The notes under the pieces were generated by a model. The model did not search any database, was not told the origin of the DNA, and saw only the letters and a list, made by a program, of their open reading frames with translations. Shown here one piece after another: positions 16,694 to 22,505 of a stretch of 64,000 nucleotides of DNA. Position 1 is the first letter of the stretch. Every line of letters starts with the position of its first letter. The translations under genes were made by a program, and so were the position numbers. This DNA is from Thermorudis peleae (GTDB lineage: Bacteria > Chloroflexota > Chloroflexia > Thermomicrobiales > Thermomicrobiaceae), in NCBI RefSeq assembly GCF_000744775.1, contig NZ_JQMP01000003.1, forward strand, positions 310,001 to 374,000. Direction: 5' to 3'.

Positions 16694-17079
16694 TGCTTAT
16701 CCTCCCGCCAGCGCCGATTTCGTCAGGAGTTGCGCTGGCCTTCTAGCAAAAGCCTAGAATGCGCCGGATGCCTACGCCTCACCCCGGAGGAGAGTTTTTC
16801 CCTACCCGTTTGGGTAGGAGCATTGTGCGGAAGTTATTGGACACGGCTGCTGTCCGCGCTCCTCGCGCACGCTGATCTGTGTGAAGTTGGGCGCACGAGC
16901 CGGGTTCGCTCGAGATCAGCGCTCTCTCGTCGAGAGGGTAAGGAGAAGACGAACGAGGCAATGGGCGGACTATCGTGTGCTGCGTGTGTCGTAACACCGT
17001 CGAGCACGTCAAAAAGAGGTTGCTCAGGCATACTTGCATGAAGAGATGCTGCATGATCTCGTCGCATTGCCGCTTGCTC
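16694..17079. promoter_or_regulatory. 386-bp divergent control region of the ba3 operon and hemW
   Basis: No convincing gene is here. It holds several inverted repeats: GCCAGCGC (16707-16714) with GCGCTGGC (16732-16739), TTCTAG-N7-CTAGAA (16741-16759), and CCTACCC-N4-GGGTAGG (16801-16818) preceded by five T. A 26-codon ORF (16961-17041) has a fair RBS but no other support. Confidence 0.5.
16795..16818. promoter_or_regulatory. palindromic operator candidate CCTACCC-N4-GGGTAGG
   Basis: A perfect 7-4-7 inverted repeat follows a five-T run. A near copy with the same flanking T run lies at 25637-25662, upstream of the acyl-CoA synthetase fusion. The half-site TACCC/GGGTA resembles sites of LuxR/NarL-type regulators; the regulator is unknown. 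Confidence 0.5.
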
Positions 17080-18333
17080 ATGGTGAAAGCTGAAAATCAA
17101 ATGCTGACCCGCGCGCCATTGCCAGACGATGCACCGCTTGGCTGCTATATCCACATCCCCTTCTGTACCCGCATCTGCCCCTACTGCGATTTCACTGTCT
17201 ATCGGGCACGGGGGGCACCGATCGAGCAGTACGTTGATGCTGTCATCCGTGAGCTTACGCTGACAGCTGAGCACTACGGTTGCCTGCCAATCGCGACCGT
17301 CTACTTCGGTGGCGGGACGCCGTCACTGCTTCCTCCTCAAACAGTTGGGAACATCCTTGACACCGTCGCCCGCTACTTCCAGCTCTTGCCTGGCGCAGAA
17401 ATAAGCCTTGAGGCAAATCCGGAATCGGCACAAGTGGAGAACTTGCGCGGCTATCGCGCAGCAGGAGTAAACCGGCTGAGCATTGGCGTGCAGTCGTTTC
17501 AGCGCCGGGGACTCAAGATATTGGGCCGAGCGCATACACCGGAGACGCCGCGGCAGGCTGTTCAGGCTGCAAGGGCGGCAGGCTTTGCCAATGTCAACCT
17601 CGATTTCATCTATGGCTGGCCAGGCCAGACCCCGGCTGAATGGGCTGATGACCTTGCCCAGGCACTCGCCCTTGAGCCAGAGCACCTGTCGCTCTATGCG
17701 CTCACCATCGAGCCTGGCACGCCGTTTGCCCGCGGTGTCGCGCGTGGCGTGATCCGTCCACTCGACGACGATACGGTCGCTGACTTCGCGGAACTGGCGA
17801 TCGATAGACTGGCTACTGCTGGCTGGGAGCAGTACGAGATTTCAAATTGGGCGAGCGAACCGCAATTCCGCTCACGCCATAACCAGCTGTATTGGCAAAA
17901 CGGCCGTTACCTCGGCATTGGCGTCGGTGCCCATGGCTATCTCGGCACCGTGCGGTATCGCAACACGCGTCGGCTCGACCGTTACATAGCGATGCTCGCC
18001 GAAGGTCGCTTGCCAGTGGCCGAACAAGAGGAGATCGATCACCAGACGGCGATGGCCGAAACCATGATGTTGGGGTTGCGGCTGGTGCAGGACGGAGTAG
18101 ATGCTGCGGCGTTTGCCGTTCGGCATGGCAGTGCACTTGAGAGCGTCTACGGTCCTGTGCTGCATGAACTTGCGGAGCTTGGGTTGCTAGAGTGGGATGG
18201 ACGGTGTGCACGGCTGACCCGTCGCGGCATCTTGCTTGCCAACGAAGTAGCCGTGCACTTTCTACCAGAGCAACTGCCGACTGCTGTTGCTACGAGCGCG
18301 CGGGGATCGTCCAGCGAAAAGCAGCCTGTCTGA
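17080..18333 (+). CDS. hemW: HemW-type radical SAM protein
   Basis: The start is uncertain. ATG 17080 gives 417 residues and ATG 17101 gives 410; the frame extends to GTG 16975 but without an RBS. It opens with the radical-SAM cluster motif in YIHIPFCTRICPYCDF (CxxxCxxC), followed by YFGGGTPSLL for SAM binding, SIGVQSF, and the HemN C-terminal domain. The extra Cys two residues past the cluster found in true HemN coproporphyrinogen oxidases is absent (CDF). That places it in the HemW haem-chaperone group. Haem delivery to respiratory enzymes fits its place next to the ba3 operon. Confidence 0.88.
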   Translation: MVKAENQMLTRAPLPDDAPLGCYIHIPFCTRICPYCDFTVYRARGAPIEQYVDAVIRELTLTAEHYGCLPIATVYFGGGTPSLLPPQTVGNILDTVARYFQLLPGAEISLEANPESAQVENLRGYRAAGVNRLSIGVQSFQRRGLKILGRAHTPETPRQAVQAARAAGFANVNLDFIYGWPGQTPAEWADDLAQALALEPEHLSLYALTIEPGTPFARGVARGVIRPLDDDTVADFAELAIDRLATAGWEQYEISNWASEPQFRSRHNQLYWQNGRYLGIGVGAHGYLGTVRYRNTRRLDRYIAMLAEGRLPVAEQEEIDHQTAMAETMMLGLRLVQDGVDAAAFAVRHGSALESVYGPVLHELAELGLLEWDGRCARLTRRGILLANEVAVHFLPEQLPTAVATSARGSSSEKQPV

Positions 18334-18617
18334 CTGGATCGCGGGGACGTCTGGCAGACAACAGGAGCAGGGTGTTTCTCACCTGGCTGCATGCGAAACC
18401 AACAAGGCTGCCCTTCTGACAGCAGGAAGTTGGGCGTGAGAGCCGCTGACCTGCGTGCAGCGCGACAAGCGCGAGGGACAGGGGGTGGCGATGGAAGAAG
18501 CGTTCGTGTTGCCAACACGACGTCGACAGCCAGGAAGAGCCCAGACATTCCGGGTGGTGCCTGGTGTACTCCCCGGACTAGTGCAGCAATGCGGCAAAAG
18601 ATGTTCCCTTCGTGACG

Positions 18618-18998
18618 CTACTCTGACCCGCGTTGGGCAGCCTGACGAGCGTGCTGCCAATACCATCGTCCCCTCAGGAGCACAACTGCCCAGATGAGGA
18701 GCATAGTGACAAGCCGGAGTAAGGATAGGTGCGTGGTAAGCTCTTGGGGAAGCGGGCCGGGCTGGAGTAGCCCTCGCAGACAAGCGATTCTTGCGGGACA
18801 AGCCAGAAGCAGGAATGACACTGTCCCGAAGACAAACCACCCCTCGACGAGAAACGTCAGCAGCAAGCGCCACCATGTCCGACGCGGCGCAGCTCGCACG
18901 TTACCCCAAAACGGTGTGCCAAACCAGAGTGAAAGGCCAAAGGTGAGCAGGCATTCACTGAAGACGATCAACCAGGCGAGACGCACGACGAACGCCAT
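18618..18998 (-). CDS. small membrane protein, paralogue of 19555-19941
   Basis: The protein has 126 residues, with ATG 18998 after GGAAAGGGG. There are four hydrophobic segments. It aligns along its whole length with the 128-residue protein at 19555-19941: VVRLAW-L-FSE-LL, RA-PRR--W-RL, WF, LL-C--R-AC, LL-PGPLP--LT, LRLV-ML. Two cysteines in LLACPARIAC are shared (LLDCSSRTAC in the paralogue). I recognise no family. It is the last gene of the minus-strand cluster that starts with a LuxR regulator and the Cys-rich precursor, so roles in export, immunity or modification are possible. It overlaps the preceding gene by 44 bases. Confidence 0.65.
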   Translation of the reverse strand: MAFVVRLAWLIVFSECLLTFGLSLWFGTPFWGNVRAAPRRTWWRLLLTFLVEGWFVFGTVSFLLLACPARIACLRGLLQPGPLPQELTTHLSLLRLVTMLLIWAVVLLRGRWYWQHARQAAQRGSE

Positions 18999-19338
18999 CG
19001 GCAGCCCCTTTCCAGGATCGGACCAGTGGTGAGACAGCCGGAATGACAGCCGTGCGAAGGAGCATCACGCTCTCGGATACACTCCAGAGCGTCAGGCAGA
19101 ACGTAAGAGAAACCAAAACCGGATCCGGTAAGGAGCCCCGCAAGATGGTGCGAAAAACAACATCGGGTGAGCCGAAGAACAGGAGTTGGGCGAAAAGGAG
19201 AAGTAACCAGAGGATACCGTCCAAACGGGCAAGTCCGGGAGGCTGTGAGGGCCACCAGCCAGTTACGAGCCGAACTATACTGAACGTTACGAGCAGCGCC
19301 ACATCGAAAAGCCAGAGCCGCGTAATCAGGAAGTCCAT
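18955..19338 (-). CDS. small membrane protein of the Cys-rich peptide cluster
   Basis: The protein has 127 residues from ATG 19338, seven bases after GGAG; ATG 19344 is too close to that RBS. Three or four hydrophobic helices (LWLFDVALLVTFSIVRLV, GILWLLLLFAQLLFF, LVSLTFCLTLWSVSESVML) are followed by a basic, soluble tail. No family is recognised. It lies between the two paralogous membrane proteins and overlaps both the next gene (44 bases) and the small ORF before it, so tight co-expression is likely. Confidence 0.6.
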   Translation of the reverse strand: MDFLITRLWLFDVALLVTFSIVRLVTGWWPSQPPGLARLDGILWLLLLFAQLLFFGSPDVVFRTILRGSLPDPVLVSLTFCLTLWSVSESVMLLRTAVIPAVSPLVRSWKGAADGVRRASRLVDRLQ

Positions 19339-19553
19339 ACCCATTCTCCGTTTGTGTCAGGTCGCGTCAAACGAAATTGTATAGCACTCTCTGCGCCGTA
19401 GTAACACTGAGGCGCACAGCAGCGAGTGGCGAGCAGGTAGGTCAACTGAGCCAGTACCGTTGGCTTTGGCCTGGTCGACAGCCGGGCTAGACGTGTACGC
19501 CAGGATTCAGAAGTCAGCCGAAGCTCTCTATCGTATGGTTCGTTGCTCGCCAT
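19326..19553 (-). CDS. possible small Cys-containing protein
   Basis: This 75-residue ORF starts at ATG 19553, one base after the stop of the 128-residue membrane gene, with GGGAG about nine bases upstream. It fills an otherwise empty 200-base gap and ends inside the next gene's start. The sequence is basic at the N-terminus and contains LLATRCCAPQCYYGAE with three close cysteines. There is no recognisable domain. Position and RBS argue for it; composition is not decisive. Confidence 0.4.
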   Translation of the reverse strand: MASNEPYDRELRLTSESWRTRLARLSTRPKPTVLAQLTYLLATRCCAPQCYYGAESAIQFRLTRPDTNGEWVWTS

Positions 19554-19554
19554 G

Positions 19555-19941
19555 TCACGTCGCTCCCTGGGCATCCTTCTGCAACGGAATTCGCCGGGCA
19601 CGCCGCCATATGAGCACGAGCAAGACCGCCACATATGCAAACAGCATAACGAGGCGAATAATGGCAGCGGTGCTGGTCAACAAGGGCGGTAGTGGTCCCG
19701 GATGGAGAAGGGCCAGGAAGCAGGCCGTCCGTGAAGAGCAATCGAGCAGGAGCCAGAAGATGCTGGAATACCCGAACCAAAGCATGAGGAGAAGAGTGGT
19801 GAGGCGTTGCCACACTTCCCGTCGCGGCAAGGCACGAGGGATAAACCGAGCCGGTTCCCTCCATTGAAAGAGCAAGAGATACGTCATCAGCAGATATTCG
19901 CTGAAGAGGAGTACCCATGCAAGCCGGACCACAAGCGACAT
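19555..19941 (-). CDS. small membrane protein, paralogue of 18618-18998
   Basis: The protein has 128 residues, with ATG 19941 eight bases after AAAGGAG. It has four predicted membrane helices and the paired cysteines LLDCSSRTAC in a loop followed by LLHPGPLPPLLT. The full-length similarity to the 18618-18998 product shows a duplication within the cluster. The function is unknown. Both paralogues begin with the same pattern of VVRLAW and FSE, so the N-terminal helix is conserved rather than a cleaved signal. Confidence 0.65.
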   Translation of the reverse strand: MSLVVRLAWVLLFSEYLLMTYLLLFQWREPARFIPRALPRREVWQRLTTLLLMLWFGYSSIFWLLLDCSSRTACFLALLHPGPLPPLLTSTAAIIRLVMLFAYVAVLLVLIWRRARRIPLQKDAQGAT

Positions 19942-19995
19942 CGTCCATCTCCTTTGAGTTTAGCTAGACCGTGCTGCAGCGCTGGTGTGCCTCCC

Positions 19996-20286
19996 TCACC
20001 GCCGATCGCTGGCACCCGGTCGCCAGCGCAACACTGCCTCGAACGCCAGGGTGAGCAGAAAGAGCACCAGGCTCCACGCCAGCGCCCGGCGCCAGGCGAA
20101 GGGTTCCAGGTGGCCGGTCTGCGTGACAGCGAGCAGGCTACCGAACAGCAGCGCCGTGCCGCCGATGAGGACGAGGGTACGCCAGGTCAGCGGGCGAGGA
20201 GGCTGGCGCTGGCTGACCAGGGCGTAGGCTAGGATGATTAGGAATGGGAAAGCGATCAGGAGCAGGTTCATGATGTTGCTGATCAT
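19996..20286 (-). CDS. three-helix membrane protein after the Cys-rich precursor
   Basis: The protein has 96 residues from ATG 20286, six bases after AAGGAG; GTG 20289 is in frame. Helices are IMNLLLIAFPFLIILAYAL, TLVLIGGTALLFGSLLAV and ALAWSLVLFLLTLAFEAVL, with a basic tail. There are no cysteines. It starts only about 20 bases after the precursor gene ends, so it is almost certainly co-transcribed. By analogy with peptide-toxin clusters it could be an immunity or export factor, but nothing in the sequence proves this. Confidence 0.65.
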   Translation of the reverse strand: MISNIMNLLLIAFPFLIILAYALVSQRQPPRPLTWRTLVLIGGTALLFGSLLAVTQTGHLEPFAWRRALAWSLVLFLLTLAFEAVLRWRPGASDRR

Positions 20287-20309
20287 CACTCACTCCTTTT
20301 CGTGTTCAC

Positions 20310-21299
20310 TTATGGGAGGCAAGATAGACAATTGCAACCGGCTGAAATAGAACATTCACTAGCTGCGGTAAGGCATGAACCAACGACCTCGGGGCAGCAA
20401 GCAAAGGCAAGCGGACTCCCTGTAACACAGCAAATGAAAATGCCAGCACAAAGTGCATCTAAGGCTATGCACGTCACACATACAGGACAACAAGTGTCCG
20501 CGACTGAGAGAACCGGTTCATCCACTTGTTGATGCTGAAGTAATAAGGCTAGTCCTTGGTTATGGATAGAAGTTGGTCGGTTGGTAGATACAATGCTTTC
20601 TCCTTTAGCATAGATAAGGATCATGCTATTTGCAGAATCCATTTTAGCAGCGTATGGTTTTAGTCCATTAATAGTAACTACCACGCTTTGGCCAAGCTTG
20701 TCTCTGATGATTGCTCCTGAGTAGGTTTGCTGTTTGATCGAAGTTGAAAAAGCCCAGCCGTGATCAGGGATCCAATTCTCTTCACGCCTAAGCCAATTAA
20801 CAATTGTGGATGTCTCGTGACTCTGTGCCTGAAGATAACTCTTTATAGACTGCAAGGCGGTAAAAGAATTCACCTCAATATTACTCTTCGTCGCTCGTGC
20901 GCTGCGCGGCAGTGAAAGGCTACCACTGAGCAGCACGTTTGCGGCGAGGGCCATGCCACCCAGCTGGCGCAACACTGCCCGCCGACTCCCTCGCCAGCCC
21001 CCTGATGTCGCTGCCAGCTGACTCGCCAGGGTGAGTGCTCGCCCCGGGCCAAGGAGCCGGGCCAGTTGCCAGGCCATCTGCCTCCCGGTCCAGGCTTGCA
21101 CCTGATCCCCCGCAATTCGAAACAGGGTCGGCGTCCAGGGCGCATCTGGTCCCAGCGCCTGCACACGCCAGGCGGCTACCTCTGGTTCCCGCAGGCTGCG
21201 GACAGTGAGCCGGCCGTCGGCCAGGCGGGCGACTTCCGCCGCCAGTTGCGCACAGGTGGCACAGTCGCCGTCGAATCCAAGGATCCAGGTCGGTGCCAT
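20310..21299 (-). CDS. mosaic precursor: DCC thiol domain, Tat-like signal, Cys-rich halocin-C8-like tail
   Basis: The protein has 329 residues, with ATG 21299 seven bases after GAGG. Residues 1-95 look like a DCC (DUF393) thioredoxin-like domain with FDGDCATC (Cys13, Cys16). Residues 104-136 form a Tat-type signal, GSRRAVLRQLGGMALAANVL, ending near RSARA. Residues 137-265 are a globular region of unknown type. Residues 270-329 hold 14 cysteines in 60 residues (CCPVCVTC, LCAGIFICC, ACCPE, GCNCLSCLP). Tat signal, roughly 130-residue middle and Cys-rich tail is the layout of the haloarchaeal halocin-C8 precursor, whose middle is the immunity protein. The gene switches from very GC-rich to AT-rich near 20885, exactly after the signal, suggesting an acquired 3' module. 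Confidence 0.7.
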   Translation of the reverse strand: MAPTWILGFDGDCATCAQLAAEVARLADGRLTVRSLREPEVAAWRVQALGPDAPWTPTLFRIAGDQVQAWTGRQMAWQLARLLGPGRALTLASQLAATSGGWRGSRRAVLRQLGGMALAANVLLSGSLSLPRSARATKSNIEVNSFTALQSIKSYLQAQSHETSTIVNWLRREENWIPDHGWAFSTSIKQQTYSGAIIRDKLGQSVVVTINGLKPYAAKMDSANSMILIYAKGESIVSTNRPTSIHNQGLALLLQHQQVDEPVLSVADTCCPVCVTCIALDALCAGIFICCVTGSPLAFACCPEVVGSCLTAASECSISAGCNCLSCLP

Positions 21300-21340
21300 T
21301 CCTGCACCTCACATTCCTATGACGGCAGTGTTCTGTTGAA

Positions 21341-21370
21341 AGGGTAGGTGGGGAAGCGTGGGGCCGTCAA
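21341..21370 (-). promoter_or_regulatory. weak promoter candidate for the Cys-rich precursor operon
   Basis: On the minus strand TTGACG (21370-21365) is followed after 18 bases by TACCCT (21346-21341), about 42 bases before the ATG. The -10 is poor. A hairpin TGTCGCC/GGCGACA (21393-21413) just downstream of the LuxR gene may separate the two units. Confidence 0.3.
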
Positions 21371-21423
21371 GGCACAACGTGATGAATTTTTGTGTCGCCA
21401 TTCAGAGGCGACAGCGGGCGTCC

Positions 21424-22110
21424 TCACCGGTGCAGGAGTCCTCGCGCTCGAGCGGCGTCGACAACTGCCCTGCGGGTTGGAGGCACACCGAGCTTAGCGG
21501 CAAGTCGGCGCACGTGCGTGCGGACCGTGTGACGCGAGCAGAAGAGTTGCTGGGCGATGGTGGCGTAGTCAAGGGTGGCGTCGGCCAGTAAGGGCAGGAT
21601 TTCCTGTTCCCGGGCACTCAGCAGCGGCGTCGGTCGACTGATGCGGTCCCGAGCCAGCGGGAACAGGACATCGGCGAGTGCCTGACTGATCATGACAAGG
21701 CGGGGGTTGCTACAGAGCAGGGCGCAGTAGAGGGAGAGCGCCTCGCCCGTCAGCTCGTGCCAGAGGAAGTAGCCGGTGATGGCGAGTGCTGGATCGAGCC
21801 ACGGGGCAAGAAAGGTCAGATCGGCATACCGAGCAAGGGCGAGGGCCGAGCACTGGTCAGCGGGACAAGGTCCCTGGCGGAGCGCTCGCAGGATCGCTGC
21901 AGTATGCGCGGCATCACGCGTAGCGCTGAGAATCAGCAACTGGGGACGTTCTTGGCGAGCAGTTGCCTCAGCTGCTGCCTGGGAGGCCGCATCGCCAATG
22001 AGCCGTACGGCCTGGCTGGCTGCCAGCAGCGCACAGATGGCGTCCTGGTCGGCTGGAGCAGCATCGTGGATCAGGAGGGTGGGGACTGGCTCGAGTGGCA
22101 TGATCGCCAT
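21424..22110 (-). CDS. LuxR-type transcription regulator with degenerate receiver
   Basis: ATG 22110 follows GAAGG at five bases and gives 228 residues; the longer frame to 22221 has no RBS. The C-terminal 65 residues are a LuxR/GerE HTH (LLSAREQEILPLLADAT, then TIAQQLFCSRHTVRTHVRRL). The N-terminal part is laid out like a response-regulator receiver (TLLIHDAAPADQDAICALL). The expected phospho-Asp strand reads PQLLILSATRD, so the Asp is replaced by Ser and phosphorylation is unlikely. Residues about 100-160 are unusually rich in Leu/Ala and could bind a ligand. It lies immediately upstream of, and on the same strand as, the Cys-rich peptide cluster, so it is the obvious candidate regulator. 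Confidence 0.8.
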   Translation of the reverse strand: MAIMPLEPVPTLLIHDAAPADQDAICALLAASQAVRLIGDAASQAAAEATARQERPQLLILSATRDAAHTAAILRALRQGPCPADQCSALALARYADLTFLAPWLDPALAITGYFLWHELTGEALSLYCALLCSNPRLVMISQALADVLFPLARDRISRPTPLLSAREQEILPLLADATLDYATIAQQLFCSRHTVRTHVRRLAAKLGVPPTRRAVVDAARARGLLHR

Positions 22111-22505
22111 GCGTGCCTTCAACCGTTCTCCTAGGCCCCTCGGAGACGAATGAAGTATTTGGCTCTGACTATCTCCGGGGGCCATAAAAAGGATAGCTGG
22201 GGTTGCGGCACCTGGCAACAAGTCAATTTGGTAAGGGAAACCATCGGGAAGCCACCCGGAAGGGCAAGCCGATGGGCATAAGCTCGAGCGGGAGTAAACG
22301 GCACAGTTCGGCTACCGCACAGTGCGGCAGATGCGTATCCCAGCATGGATTCGCTGGATACGATCGCACCATGCCTTCAGCGTGGGCTGTTTGTGGAGCT
22401 CGTCACGTGGGCAGGCTCGCCGGATGCGATCGTATCGCGCATTCGTGAACCAGAGGTCGGAACCTCTGGTGTGCAGGCCAGGATGACGGTTTTCCAGCGA
22501 ATGAT
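22111..22505. other. 395-bp intergenic region between metG and the LuxR gene
   Basis: No gene is supported. It contains a perfect 12-bp inverted repeat, GATACGATCGCA (22357-22368) and TGCGATCGTATC (22425-22436), with a 56-base spacer. A separate hairpin at 22449-22470 lies behind metG. The LuxR promoter should lie near 22120-22250 but no clear boxes were found. Confidence 0.5.
22449..22470 (-). terminator. hairpin after metG
   Basis: ACCAGAGGT and ACCTCTGGT form a perfect 9-bp stem with a 4-base loop, 36 bases past the metG stop on the minus strand. No T run follows. Confidence 0.5.

Noticed and set aside
16961-17041. 26-codon ORF with an RBS upstream of hemW (MGGLSCAACVV...)
   Set aside because: It has AAGGAG upstream but no other support. 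It lies in a repeat-rich control region and may be chance; a leader peptide cannot be shown.
16975-17079. N-terminal extension of HemW from GTG 16975
   Set aside because: The extension is Cys/Arg/His-rich without homology-like character and lacks an RBS. HemW proteins normally start shortly before the YIHIPFC motif.
18334-18617. Several ORFs of 70-165 codons between hemW and the membrane-protein cluster
   Set aside because: They overlap each other on both strands, have Arg/Pro/Ser-rich shadow-like sequences and no good RBS. I see no gene here.
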